From a virus: a stretch of 64,000 nucleotides of DNA. The stretch is from positions 1-64,000 of the IMG/VR virus record IMGVR_UViG_3300025411_000008; one strand, written 5' to 3'. The notes under the pieces were generated by a model that saw nothing but the letters and a program-made list of their open reading frames with translations, ran no database searches and had not been told where the DNA came from. Shown one piece after another: positions 23,763 to 31,527 of this stretch. Both the position numbers and the translations under genes were made by a program. Numbering within the stretch: position 1 is the first letter of the stretch; each line of letters opens with the position of its first letter.

Positions 23763-25043
23763 TTACTCTCCTGCTTCTTCGTATTCTCTAACTATACTCA
23801 AGCTGGTACGGTCGCGCAACTCGAAGCCCATCATCCATGATTTCAGGTCACTACGACGAGACTTCATGATGTCCATGACCAGTGCTTCCTGACGCTTCAT
23901 CTCAGCCGTACAACCAATACCAAGGGCAATGTCGACCACCTGTTCGATCTGTGATGATAGACCAATGTTGCCTAGGCCACCACGGCCCTTCTTGCTCTTG
24001 GTCGCTTCACGGTTGAACTGAGCCAGCCATACAGAAGCCATGCCCATCTCACGGTTGACAGAAGCAACGTCGTTGATGACCTCAGCCATCTGGAGCGACT
24101 GGTAGTTGCTTGATGAGCCGAAGTTCTTCTCGCTGGTAATCCATGACAACTGGTCACCTACCATGAGGTCAGCACCCCAGTGCTTAGCCTTGGAGTACAG
24201 CTCGAGCACACTGCGCTCAGACTTCTTGCTTGGTGAGTCGATGAGAAGGTACTCACCGAACTCCATAATCTCTTCACGTGCTTCCTTGAGACGCTTCAAC
24301 TCGTTAGGCGTTAGCTGTCCACGTTCGTAACGGCTATAAGGCACACCACTGGCTAGGCAGTCGAGGCGCATCAGTGTCAGTTCCTTACGGAGCTCCAACG
24401 ATGCAAAGTAGACACGGTTCTTACGGCGTGCTGCTTCTAGAGCAATGACCGAACCAATCCATGACTTACCTACGTTGGGGATACCTACGACAACGGCAAG
24501 CTCGCCCTTCTGGATGCCATACATGTGGTCATTCAGCTGGTCCCAGCCTAGGTAGATACCCTTCTTGTCCTTCATGGGGTTGGCTACTTCATCGATGTAG
24601 TCATTCACACGGCGGTCATAGCCTTCACCATAGATTTCGATACGCTCACGTGTACTCGTATCGCTCTGAATCTTTGACAGGCTGTTGAGAGCAATGGCGA
24701 TGCCCTCTTCAGGGTCGGTCTCCAATGCGTTAGCTGCTTTGAGCAACACGCTCTGGGTGGTTGCCTTACGGTACTTTGCAACCATCTCCTCGATCAAAAC
24801 ATCAACGAGGTAACTCTCTTGTGGCCATTCGTTACGTGCGAAGTAGTCATCAAACTTGGTCTCCAGGAAGTCCTGGTCTACCGTCTGTTTGAACTCGCTA
24901 CGTACGTAGTAGTCAAGGCTGTAGTCGAAGAGCTCTCTGACACCTGGGTCGAAGAAGTGCTCGCTACGGATACCCTTGTTCCAAATCTCGTTGAAGCTTT
25001 CGAGGTCGACAAAATGCTTTACTAATGACTTTTCAATGTCCAT
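23763..25043 (-). CDS. DnaB-like replicative helicase
   Basis: A 426-residue RecA-type hexameric helicase. The N-terminal 130 residues are helical. The Walker A is VVGIPNVGKSWIGSVIALEA (about residue 188), and Walker B is DLMVGDQLSW (about 293), followed by VWLAQFNREATKSKKGRGGL with the Gln/Arg sensor region and SSQIEQVVDIALGI. This is the family that unwinds DNA at the fork. Phage-encoded loader and primase genes flank it. The Walker A ends in GKSW instead of GKT/S-[FT], which is tolerated in the family. Confidence 0.9.
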   Translation of the reverse strand: MDIEKSLVKHFVDLESFNEIWNKGIRSEHFFDPGVRELFDYSLDYYVRSEFKQTVDQDFLETKFDDYFARNEWPQESYLVDVLIEEMVAKYRKATTQSVLLKAANALETDPEEGIAIALNSLSKIQSDTSTRERIEIYGEGYDRRVNDYIDEVANPMKDKKGIYLGWDQLNDHMYGIQKGELAVVVGIPNVGKSWIGSVIALEAARRKNRVYFASLELRKELTLMRLDCLASGVPYSRYERGQLTPNELKRLKEAREEIMEFGEYLLIDSPSKKSERSVLELYSKAKHWGADLMVGDQLSWITSEKNFGSSSNYQSLQMAEVINDVASVNREMGMASVWLAQFNREATKSKKGRGGLGNIGLSSQIEQVVDIALGIGCTAEMKRQEALVMDIMKSRRSDLKSWMMGFELRDRTSLSIVREYEEAGE

Positions 25044-25057
25044 CTTCTTACTTTCTG

Positions 25058-25858
25058 TTAGATAATCTTACGGGCGGTGCCTTGCTTGATTTCATCAAGC
25101 GTACGGTCCCTAGCATACTCACGGTAGTCAATACCGGTCATCTCGTGCACAATCATACGCTCCTTGAGCAATGAGAAGATAGCACTACCATAGCCTTCAT
25201 TCAGTTCCTCGATCGTCATGTTCGTGGTGATGAAGGTAGGTCGGTTGTCCAACGCACGCTGACGCAGCACGTGGTCAAAGGTTGCTTCGCTTAGGTTGTT
25301 CTTGGTACGGAACTCCTTACCAATGTCGTCCAGGAAGAACACGTCGCTCTTAACGACCTTGCTCTCGAAGCGTGCCTTGTCTTCATTACTACCCCAACCA
25401 CGGGTGAACTCGTCAACCATCTGTGTGAACGTAGCAAAGTAAACTTTGTAGCCCAGCTTGACAAGCTCCTTAGCGATAAGGCTAGTGAGCAGAGTCTTAC
25501 CAGTACCCCATGAACCGTGGTAGAGAAGGCCCATGCCACCCTTAACAAAGTCCTTGTGCTGCCCCAGGTAGATACGAGCAAGGTCTGATGCCTTGTCGTC
25601 ACCATGGAAGTCATGCCAGTCGAGCTTCTGGTAGTTGAGGCCAACGCCTGCACGCAGGTAGTGCTTGTACAGCTGGAGCTGTGTCTTGCAGTCACCGCAC
25701 GTGTGGTCTTCACACGTTGGGCAACCACGCTTGTTGAATGCTTCAAACTGTGGGTACTTCTGCTCTAGGTAGTCGATCTCATCATCGTCTAGAAACTCAT
25801 ACTTCAGATTGACATAGTCTTTCTGCCAATCAAACAGCGAATCGTTTAAGGAAGTCAT
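25058..25858 (-). CDS. DnaC-like AAA+ helicase loader
   Basis: A 266-residue protein. The N-terminal 60 residues include a zinc motif, CPTCEDHTCGDCKTQ. The AAA+ core has LLYHGSWGTGKTLLTSLIA (Walker A, about residue 105), VFFLDDIGKEFRTKN (Walker B, about 170), and FITTNMTIEEL (sensor 1), as in DnaC and IstB-like loaders. It opens the DnaB-like ring and places it on DNA. It is directly upstream of the helicase gene (14-base gap). Its 5' end overlaps the 153-residue gene by 29 bases. Confidence 0.87.
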   Translation of the reverse strand: MTSLNDSLFDWQKDYVNLKYEFLDDDEIDYLEQKYPQFEAFNKRGCPTCEDHTCGDCKTQLQLYKHYLRAGVGLNYQKLDWHDFHGDDKASDLARIYLGQHKDFVKGGMGLLYHGSWGTGKTLLTSLIAKELVKLGYKVYFATFTQMVDEFTRGWGSNEDKARFESKVVKSDVFFLDDIGKEFRTKNNLSEATFDHVLRQRALDNRPTFITTNMTIEELNEGYGSAIFSLLKERMIVHEMTGIDYREYARDRTLDEIKQGTARKII

Positions 25859-26291
25859 CTGTACTCATTAACCCTTCTGAACTTGGTCGGTTTTCTTCTT
25901 TGATCTTATCTTGCTGGAGCTCAATATACAAAGTATCTTGAATCCACTTACTGCCTTTACTGAATGCTGTCAGCGTCATCACTTGGTCATTGATCTTGCC
26001 CTTGTGCTTATCGAACAAGAGCTTAATCATATACCCTGCGTCAATACCATAGCGTTCTCTAAACGACTTAAGGATAGATGTCTCCTTGACCCACTCTACG
26101 TTATATTCGTAGCCCTGGGTCTCCTTAAACCTATTGCAGAAATAGAGAAGCAGCTCACGTGCATCAGCCCTTGACAAGTCTAACTCTTTGACAAGGTCTT
26201 CCTTGCTTGATACTACTTCTACTTCTAGTACCTCGTCGTAACTATCATCATCATAGTTAGCGAGAGGACCATCAAAGCTTTTCTCTTCCAT
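25830..26291 (-). CDS. Hypothetical replication-region protein
   Basis: A 153-residue protein with an acidic N-terminus (NYDDDSYDEVLEVEVV) and a helical remainder: ADARELLLYFCNRFKETQG, YGIDAGYMIKLLFDKHKGK, VMTLTAFSKGSKWIQD. Position next to the helicase loader and overlap with it suggest a replication accessory such as a loader partner or origin protein, but no family is recognised. It overlaps the gene upstream by 20 bases. Confidence 0.5.
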   Translation of the reverse strand: MEEKSFDGPLANYDDDSYDEVLEVEVVSSKEDLVKELDLSRADARELLLYFCNRFKETQGYEYNVEWVKETSILKSFRERYGIDAGYMIKLLFDKHKGKINDQVMTLTAFSKGSKWIQDTLYIELQQDKIKEENRPSSEGLMSTDDFLKRFAV

Positions 26292-26643
26292 TCTTAATTC
26301 CTCTCAGAGACAAGAACTTATCACATACATCAGAGAACATCTGTATCTTCTTCTCGATCCACTTGCGTGTCTCTTCATCGATGTCATTGAGGTTACGACC
26401 TGTTGGGCCGAGGGCTGAGACGTTGCTCTTCACAAGCAACAGGAAACGCCACTGAGTATCAGCGTTGTTCTTGTCGCCTTCTTCGTGGCCATACAACTGG
26501 ATCCACTTCTCGTCCATGCCGCACAGGAAACCTTCGTAAACGAAACCGTCACTAAACACCTGTACTTCTTGTCGTCTACTGGCAATAATAGCGATGTTTC
26601 TCTCGAACATCGTATCTTCAGCCTGAGCTAACTTATCCATCAT
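26272..26643 (-). CDS. Protein with possible Sm-like domain
   Basis: A 123-residue protein from the ATG at 26643, which forms an ATGA overlap with the upstream stop (another start at 26658 is possible). The region RRQEVQVFSDGFVYEGFLCG, then MDEKWIQLYGHEEG has the strand pattern of an Sm1 motif (variable-DG-x-YEG-x-L-x-G-x-D), as in Sm/Hfq-like proteins, which bind RNA. The second half is helical (DEETRKWIEKKIQMFSDVC). The Sm2 part is not clear, so the call is tentative. An RNA-related or DNA-replication-related role is possible. Confidence 0.4.
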   Translation of the reverse strand: MMDKLAQAEDTMFERNIAIIASRRQEVQVFSDGFVYEGFLCGMDEKWIQLYGHEEGDKNNADTQWRFLLLVKSNVSALGPTGRNLNDIDEETRKWIEKKIQMFSDVCDKFLSLRGIKNGREKL

Positions 26644-26903
26644 GCTTCTTTCTTCCATCCGTCGAAATCGACTTCAAACTTACCCCACCTGGATTCAGGA
26701 AAGGCTACTTGCTTTTGTGTTTTAATGCTAGATACAACGATCATGTCATCAATGATCTTCCATGCGAAGAAGAACGGTGCCAATGCAATAAAGATTGGTG
26801 ACATAATTAAAAAACCAAGACCTAAACAGAATGTCATAACCACTTTGAAAGTGGTAGACCTGCTGTTGACTATTGTCTTACTTGGCAGAAATCTAAACTG
26901 CAT
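26640..26903 (-). CDS. Small membrane protein
   Basis: An 87-residue protein with a hydrophobic block around residues 20-52 (MTFCLGLGFLIMSPIFIA, then LAPFFFAWKII) that can form one long or two short membrane segments, with a basic N-terminus. A strong Shine-Dalgarno (AAAAGGAGTAGT) precedes the ATG. It is followed by the Sm-like gene through ATGA. Its role in the membrane is unknown; it could help tie the replisome to the membrane or alter host transport. Confidence 0.55.
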   Translation of the reverse strand: MQFRFLPSKTIVNSRSTTFKVVMTFCLGLGFLIMSPIFIALAPFFFAWKIIDDMIVVSSIKTQKQVAFPESRWGKFEVDFDGWKKEA

Positions 26904-26913
26904 ACTACTCCTT

Positions 26914-27948
26914 TTATTCTATCTCTTCATCTGTAAATATATTGAAATCATCAACATGGTCATACTGTTCAAAGAAGTCTGGGAACTGCATGTCACCAAT
27001 GTGACAAATTCTAACTACCATCATGTCTTCAATCAAGTCATAGGTGGAAGGATCATCATCCATGTTAACGGATACTGTCGTGATACTGTCTTGCCATTGC
27101 TCGATAAAAGACTCGATGTCATCCAGGTCATCGACCGGAATCAACTTTACATCTCCGTACAGTGTATCAAACACTTTGAAGGATTTCAAATTATCTAGAC
27201 GTACATATTTCTCTACGTAGTTAGAGGATATCGTGTTGTGCACGAGCTCACTACGCTTTGTAAATGGCAACTTGTCTCGGTACTCCTGGATAAGGTTGCC
27301 GTACAAAGCATTCATATTATCACTGAATTGCCTTACGTGCTTCCTTCTCACCTTGCCCAATACAAAATAAAACTTTGGTGCAAGGCTGCCTTCTCCATAG
27401 AAAGAGAAGAAGTCAAAGCAGATAGAATTGATATTGGTAGGAGTTAAGTGTTCTTCCCTGATAATACCAAAGCTGAACTTCTGCCCATGCTCCCACACAT
27501 GTCGGTCTACAGTCTCATATTCTCTGTAGGCTTTCATAACCATCTCGTTGCCAAATACGATTATGTCAGTAGCGTTGTTGAGCTCTTCTAACCATTCGTC
27601 GTCTAGCTCGAGGTCATCTATACCCGCAGCGAATACCTTGTTGCGTACGTTCTCCGCGTGGTGCTCAAAGACATTCTGAACCATGAACACTTCGTCTAGG
27701 TTTGGTGACTTAACGACAATGCTTTCTGGGCCAGCTAGCTTAAGGCATAAGAATACAGTCTTAGGCAATGACCATGGTGCATCGTTTCCACCAATAATTA
27801 CGAATCTACGCTGAGTCTTCTCTGCGTATTCTTCGAAAGATCTTGGCACGTCCAGGTGCTCAATGATCATACGATAATCATTCTCTAAGAACCGACCATA
27901 CTGAGTAAGGGTACTAACCATGTCGACTTCAGGGTTGATTATCCACAT
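26914..27948 (-). CDS. LuxC/aldehyde-dehydrogenase-like protein
   Basis: A 344-residue protein whose pattern resembles LuxC-type acyl-CoA reductases (ALDH superfamily). KSPNLDEVFMVQNVFEHHAE, then NATDIIVFGNEMVMKAYREY (the VFGN turn), WEHGQKFSFGIIREEH and ICFDFFSFYGEGSLAPKFYF occur in the family's order. In active enzymes the last site carries the acylated Cys; here Ser188 stands in its place (GEGSLAP), with Cys177 nearby. LuxC reduces acyl-CoA to aldehyde with NADPH. If the reading is right, this copy is probably inactive as a reductase or uses another residue, and might bind a cofactor or nucleotide for another end. It sits in the replication module, one base from the 5'-3' exonuclease. The family call is an inference from spacing and strings. 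Confidence 0.45.
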   Translation of the reverse strand: MWIINPEVDMVSTLTQYGRFLENDYRMIIEHLDVPRSFEEYAEKTQRRFVIIGGNDAPWSLPKTVFLCLKLAGPESIVVKSPNLDEVFMVQNVFEHHAENVRNKVFAAGIDDLELDDEWLEELNNATDIIVFGNEMVMKAYREYETVDRHVWEHGQKFSFGIIREEHLTPTNINSICFDFFSFYGEGSLAPKFYFVLGKVRRKHVRQFSDNMNALYGNLIQEYRDKLPFTKRSELVHNTISSNYVEKYVRLDNLKSFKVFDTLYGDVKLIPVDDLDDIESFIEQWQDSITTVSVNMDDDPSTYDLIEDMMVVRICHIGDMQFPDFFEQYDHVDDFNIFTDEEIE

Positions 27949-27950
27949 GG

Positions 27951-28901
27951 CTATGAACCAAGTCTCTTGCCAAAGCCTTGCGTATCTCTCCAGAGGTTGC
28001 CATGCTTCCAGCGGTCTCTGATCTGAACGAAGCCTAGTTCTTCATATAGCTTAATCAGCTCATGCTCGTTAGGGTCACCTGGTTCAATAGGATTGAATTG
28101 AAGGTTGCCAAGTGGTGGGAACGGGATATCTTCGTCTACACCAAGCTCGATAAGACGCTTGGCCATACGTACAGTGCCAATGTGTTCTGAGATCTTGGGA
28201 TCATCTAAGCTAAGTACTGTTTCTAGGTCACCGTGCTCTGCTATAAGCTTTGTAGCTTTCTTGGGACCAATGCCTGGGATGCCCTTGACGTTGTCACCCT
28301 TGTCACCCATCAATGCCCAGATCTCAGGGAGCCTCCAGGGTTCTACACCCCACTGCTCCATGATTGATTCTACATCATAGATCTCTTCTTCAATGTCCTT
28401 AGAGCTAATGCTCGGTTTGACAACGGTGATGTTAGGTCTAATGAGCTGATGCATGTCGTGGTCTGCACTGACAATTACCACTCTGTCAAAGATAGGTGAC
28501 AGACCTAGAGCAGACGTAGCAATGATGTCATCTGCTTCTACGTCTTGGATACGCAAGAATGGCAGACCGTTGCGCAAGCATACTTGCATAAAGAGATCAA
28601 GCTGTGGCTTAAACTCTTGAGAGAAAGCATTGTCCATTGGCTTAGGAGATGATTTCTTGTTACGGTTGGCCTTGTACTCTGGGTCAATGGCTAAACGCTT
28701 TGAGCTTCTACCCTTGTCAAAGGCTATGAAAGCGTGACTAGGTTCGTACTTGCGCACTAGGTTAGCAACGACGTTAAGTGCACCGAATACTCCCCAGGTA
28801 CCTGACCCGTCTGGAGCGGTGAGCCCCTGACGCATCAGGCCTGCGAAGCTACGTATAAACAAGTTGTGACCGTCGAATATAAGAAGCGTTGATTTCTTCA
28901 T
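27951..28901 (-). CDS. 5'-3' exonuclease / flap endonuclease
   Basis: A 316-residue enzyme of the Pol I N-terminal/T5 exonuclease family. LIFDGHNLFIRSFAG (about 7), YEPSHAFIAFDKGRSSKRL (about 53), VEADDIIATSAL (about 121), VIVSADHDMHQL (about 141), then ALMGDKGDNVKGIPGIGPKKA (about 191, helix-hairpin-helix) give the acidic residues and DNA-binding arch typical of the family. It removes RNA primers and flaps during lagging-strand synthesis. It lies one base from the LuxC-like gene and overlaps the MerR-like gene by ATGA. Confidence 0.92.
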   Translation of the reverse strand: MKKSTLLIFDGHNLFIRSFAGLMRQGLTAPDGSGTWGVFGALNVVANLVRKYEPSHAFIAFDKGRSSKRLAIDPEYKANRNKKSSPKPMDNAFSQEFKPQLDLFMQVCLRNGLPFLRIQDVEADDIIATSALGLSPIFDRVVIVSADHDMHQLIRPNITVVKPSISSKDIEEEIYDVESIMEQWGVEPWRLPEIWALMGDKGDNVKGIPGIGPKKATKLIAEHGDLETVLSLDDPKISEHIGTVRMAKRLIELGVDEDIPFPPLGNLQFNPIEPGDPNEHELIKLYEELGFVQIRDRWKHGNLWRDTQGFGKRLGS

Positions 28902-29239
28902 GATGGGTTGTTACCTTTTCTAAACTTAAGGCGATGCTTTAAGACTGGTTCTTTAAAAGCATCTACTCTCAAAACGATCAGACGCAACTGTCTGTCTGTC
29001 ATCTTATTAGCTCTACGCAAAGCGTGAGCTATTTTAAGTATGTCATTTAAACTATACCTACGGTCACCTCCAGATGTTTTGGAGATGACTATAGGGTTGC
29101 CCATCTTATCGTAAAGGTATTTCTCTTTCTTGCGGAGTGCAGCTGGAGAAATATCAAAGAACGCTGAAGCCATTGAGACTGAAAACAGCAGTTCATCATC
29201 ACGAAGAGGTATGCCTCTTCTCTTAGAGGGTTCGGACAT
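28898..29239 (-). CDS. MerR-like DNA-binding protein
   Basis: A 113-residue protein starting at 29239, where ATG overlaps the upstream gene by 17 bases; the longer ORF starts at 29296. It has VSMASAFFDISPAALRKKEKY, a winged-helix start, then GGDRRYSLNDILKIAHALRR, matching the MerR pattern (R-x-Y-x3-D-[IL]) with a following helix. No effector domain is seen. It could regulate middle genes or bind replication DNA. ATGA overlap with the exonuclease gene suggests coupled synthesis. Confidence 0.65.
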   Translation of the reverse strand: MSEPSKRRGIPLRDDELLFSVSMASAFFDISPAALRKKEKYLYDKMGNPIVISKTSGGDRRYSLNDILKIAHALRRANKMTDRQLRLIVLRVDAFKEPVLKHRLKFRKGNNPS

Positions 29240-29912
29240 AGAAGGCTGACCGTACCTTGCCTGGTGTGGTTGCCTTGACGACTTGCTCCATGCCAATGTT
29301 ACCGAGCTTGAGTTCCTTCTCGAGTGCTTCCTCGTTGAGCTCGTATACCTTGTTGACTTCTACCGACTTGCTACCGTCAGGACGGGTAGTGGTGATCTGA
29401 GTCTCAACAAAGTTAACAACTGAGTGGAACTGTTCTGATTCGAGTACTTGCTCAAGCAAGTCAACGTCGATGTTCAGCTTACCGCCAGTGACTTCCTTGG
29501 AGAGCTTAATGCCGTTCTCTGGACTGACCATGTAACCACTGGTAGCAGTTGGGTCTTCACCGTTCATCTCGATCTTTAGGTTGATAACCTCAGTTGCGTA
29601 TGCCTTAATGGCAGACTCACGACCTTCGACGATGTCCTTGGCCTTGCGTACAGCAACAAGCTCAGTAGCGAGGTTGTCAATCTGTGCAGGTGAAAGTGGC
29701 TGAATCTCGCTGATCTCGTTCATGTAGAGAACTTCGTTGAGCTGAGCAAACACTTCCAGTGCTTCATCTACATTGGAACCTACCGCTGCAGCACGACGTG
29801 TGTCAGCACGGGTAGGAGCCTTAGTGTCTTCCCCAAACGTAGGTTCCGTTACTTCCTTGAGTTTGGAAGTAGCTGGTACTTTGCGTTGAGGCATAATGTA
29901 ATTCGGTGTCAT
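29223..29912 (-). CDS. Hypothetical helical protein
   Basis: A 229-residue protein. The start at 29912 has AAGGAC 8 bases upstream and a promoter-like sequence further up. The N-terminal 45 residues are Thr/Lys-rich and probably disordered; then a helical section (VDEALEVFAQLNEVLYM, LATELVAVRKAKDIVEGRES) and a mixed C-terminal part (KLNIDVDLLEQVLESEQFH). No family is recognised. It heads the operon that carries the exonuclease, loader and helicase, so it is probably made early. Confidence 0.6.
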   Translation of the reverse strand: MTPNYIMPQRKVPATSKLKEVTEPTFGEDTKAPTRADTRRAAAVGSNVDEALEVFAQLNEVLYMNEISEIQPLSPAQIDNLATELVAVRKAKDIVEGRESAIKAYATEVINLKIEMNGEDPTATSGYMVSPENGIKLSKEVTGGKLNIDVDLLEQVLESEQFHSVVNFVETQITTTRPDGSKSVEVNKVYELNEEALEKELKLGNIGMEQVVKATTPGKVRSAFYVRTL

Positions 29913-29941
29913 TTGTATTGTCCTTACTGTTGGTTATATAA

Positions 29942-29970
29942 AGGTTATAGCTTCCGGAGGGGAATGTCAA
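29942..29970 (-). promoter_or_regulatory. Probable promoter ahead of the replication operon
   Basis: On the minus strand the perfect -35 box TTGACA (29970-29965) is followed by TATAAC (29949-29944, spacing 15) or TAACCT (29947-29942, spacing 17). It lies in a 66-base gap directly upstream of the gene starting at 29912, so it may drive the replication genes. The perfect -35 is strong, the -10 choice is ambiguous. Confidence 0.5.
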
Positions 29971-29978
29971 ATAGTAAT

Positions 29979-30533
29979 TCATACTTGACGTACAGTCAAG
30001 TCTTGTGTGTCGATTGCATACAGAGGGCCACCTACGCCGACAGCAGTAACAGTAGCTCGGTATGCTGCGTCGATAACATCATTCTTGGTCCATCCACCTT
30101 CGTTGCCAAGGGCACCTAGGGCTTCACTCTGACCAGAACCAATGGCATAGCGCCCACTGAGAGGGATGGTCACTCCGAAGTGATCATCGATCACAACCAG
30201 GTTATCTTCCCACGCCATGATGAATGAGCTCTCGTAGTCTTCCATCTTCACACCGTTATCGAGCAGAGCTTCACGCATTCTTGGAACGACTTCCTTAACG
30301 ATGAACTCTTCCACAGGATAAATGTCTCGATAGAAAGGCCATTGGACATGGTACTTGATGATCTGAAGTTGTCTCAGGTCTCCAGCACCGCCGAAGATGT
30401 ATCCCTCGTTAACTTCATCGACCCATACCTTGCTATAGCCATCGGTGTCTCTCGTGAAGCTAGTAGATAGCTCTGAGTCACCAACGATAACAATGCCATT
30501 GTCCGTGGTTAATGCTGCAGCAATTACTGTCAT
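29979..30533 (-). CDS. Proteasome beta/HslV-like Ntn hydrolase
   Basis: A 184-residue protein that reads like an N-terminal-nucleophile peptidase of the proteasome/HslV family. After Met removal Thr1 leads TVIAAALTTDNGIVIVGDSE, with Asp18 in GDSE and Lys34 in YSKVWVDE, near the classic Thr1/Asp17/Lys33 triad. IFGGAGDLRQ gives the oxyanion-hole Gly, and YAIGSGQSEALGAL matches the conserved GSG turn of HslV. Proteasome beta subunits are processed at this Thr; here no propeptide is needed. Its partner ATPase is not in the window; it might use host components, form its own ring, or be a stand-alone protease. It overlaps the gene upstream by ATGA. Confidence 0.7.
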   Translation of the reverse strand: MTVIAAALTTDNGIVIVGDSELSTSFTRDTDGYSKVWVDEVNEGYIFGGAGDLRQLQIIKYHVQWPFYRDIYPVEEFIVKEVVPRMREALLDNGVKMEDYESSFIMAWEDNLVVIDDHFGVTIPLSGRYAIGSGQSEALGALGNEGGWTKNDVIDAAYRATVTAVGVGGPLYAIDTQDLTVRQV

Positions 30534-30658
30534 TCTTCCACCTTCTCAAAGTTTCCATCCCAGCCGGTAGCACCTGACATCCAAGCAGCAAACGCTGCAC
30601 CAAGCTCGTCGTCCTTGATGTTGTGCTTCTCTACGAACTCATCGAAATCATCAAACAT
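30530..30658 (-). CDS. Hypothetical small acidic protein, 42 residues
   Basis: A short ORF starting at a TAATG overlap and ending at the ATGA start of the Ntn hydrolase. It is acidic: MFDDFDEFVEKHNIKDDEL, then AAFAAWMSGATGWDGNFEK. Coupling with the protease gene suggests co-expression, perhaps as a partner, but this is a guess. Confidence 0.5.
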   Translation of the reverse strand: MFDDFDEFVEKHNIKDDELGAAFAAWMSGATGWDGNFEKVEE

Positions 30659-30960
30659 TAGTAGTAATCTTCCTCTTCAGTGTTGGGCTTCTGTTGTTCT
30701 TCTTCAACAACAACCTCTTCGGTCTTCTCTTCTACCTTAGGGGTCTGTTCGCTGATGAGCTCTTGCACTACGGCTGCGAACTGAGGACCTACGACTTCAT
30801 CCCACATAACAGCGAATTGTGTTGGTAGAGACTCTACTTTGATCTCACCATCGACGAGCTTGATCTCGCAACCAACCTCAGGCTTGATCCAGTCCCACTC
30901 ACCTCGTGCGTTCTTGACCTGAAGGGTAGCACCGATGTTTACGCTTAACTTAATTTCCAT
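30658..30960 (-). CDS. Hypothetical protein with acidic tail
   Basis: A 100-residue protein from the ATG at 30960, an 11-base overlap with the upstream gene; a longer version from 30996 is less likely. The first half is a small beta unit (MEIKLSVNIGATLQVKN, WDWIKPEVGCEIKLVDGE); the second half is Glu-rich and disordered. Function unknown. Confidence 0.5.
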   Translation of the reverse strand: MEIKLSVNIGATLQVKNARGEWDWIKPEVGCEIKLVDGEIKVESLPTQFAVMWDEVVGPQFAAVVQELISEQTPKVEEKTEEVVVEEEQQKPNTEEEDYY

Positions 30961-31321
30961 TTTCTTCCTTTGCTTTCTTCTCGAGCAAGTAATCAAACAT
31001 CTCGATGTGCAGCCTAGCTTCTTCCAAAATTGAAAAGTCTACTGAGATTCCATTGCGCATAAGCTTCTCTACGAGTGTAAGGATTACCTTCCTAAAACTG
31101 TGGATAGCCTCTTCGTAGAACACGAACTCATAATCGTAATCAATTGGCTTTTCTTCTGGCAGCTTGCTTTGTGCTTCTTCCATTTCCATCCTTAACTCCT
31201 TCATCTTTTTGCTAATAGCGATTGCTTGAACACCTATGGCAATACCTGCACCACGTTTGGCCAACTGCCTACCTAGTGGCCGAGGCTTCCTCTGTTTAAT
31301 CAAATCAAAATTTGGTTGCAT
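30950..31321 (-). CDS. Hypothetical helical protein
   Basis: A 123-residue protein with a basic N-terminus, then GAGIAIGVQAIAISKKMKEL, a weak hydrophobic or amphipathic helix, and coiled-coil-like helices (EEAIHSFRKVILTLVEKLM). It has a strong Shine-Dalgarno (AAGGAGCAAGT) and a promoter-like pair upstream (31343-31371), so it is the first gene of the small operon including the Ntn hydrolase. Function unknown. Confidence 0.55.
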   Translation of the reverse strand: MQPNFDLIKQRKPRPLGRQLAKRGAGIAIGVQAIAISKKMKELRMEMEEAQSKLPEEKPIDYDYEFVFYEEAIHSFRKVILTLVEKLMRNGISVDFSILEEARLHIEMFDYLLEKKAKEENGN

Positions 31322-31342
31322 ACTTGCTCCTTACTTAATATA

Positions 31343-31371
31343 ACCATATCACTTCTAACATCATACTGCAA
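31343..31371 (-). promoter_or_regulatory. Probable promoter downstream of the tRNA-Val gene
   Basis: On the minus strand TTGCAG (31371-31366) and TATGGT (31348-31343) are separated by 17 bases, a moderate sigma70-type match, right after the tRNA-Val gene and before the gene starting at 31321. Confidence 0.5.
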
Positions 31372-31372
31372 G

Positions 31373-31445
31373 TGGATGATGAGGGACTCGAACCCCCAAC
31401 CTTGACCGTGTAAAGGTCCTGCTCTGCCAATTGAGCTAATCATCC
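31373..31445 (-). tRNA. tRNA-Val (UAC)
   Basis: The 73-base cloverleaf has acceptor stem GGATGAT/ATCATCC, D-arm GCTC...GAGC, anticodon loop TTTACAC (anticodon UAC, reading GUA) and T-arm GGGGG-TTCGAGT-CCCTC. The first base pair of the anticodon stem is a G/A mismatch. The CCA end is not encoded. It lies one base from the encoded CCA of tRNA-Arg upstream. Confidence 0.92.
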
Positions 31446-31446
31446 T

Positions 31447-31522
31447 TGGTACCCCAGGAGGGATTCGAACCCCCGGCCTAAACGGTAGAAACGTTCAGCT
31501 CTGTCCACTGAGCTACTGGGGC
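31447..31522 (-). tRNA. tRNA-Arg (UCU)
   Basis: The cloverleaf has acceptor stem GCCCCAG/CTGGGGT (G-U at the end), D-arm GCTC...GAGC, anticodon stem-loop GAACG-TTTCTAC-CGTTT (anticodon UCU, reading AGA), and T-arm GGGGG-TTCGAAT-CCCTC. CCA is encoded. It supplies AGA, often rare in actinobacterial hosts. Confidence 0.92.
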
Positions 31523-31527
31523 CAATC

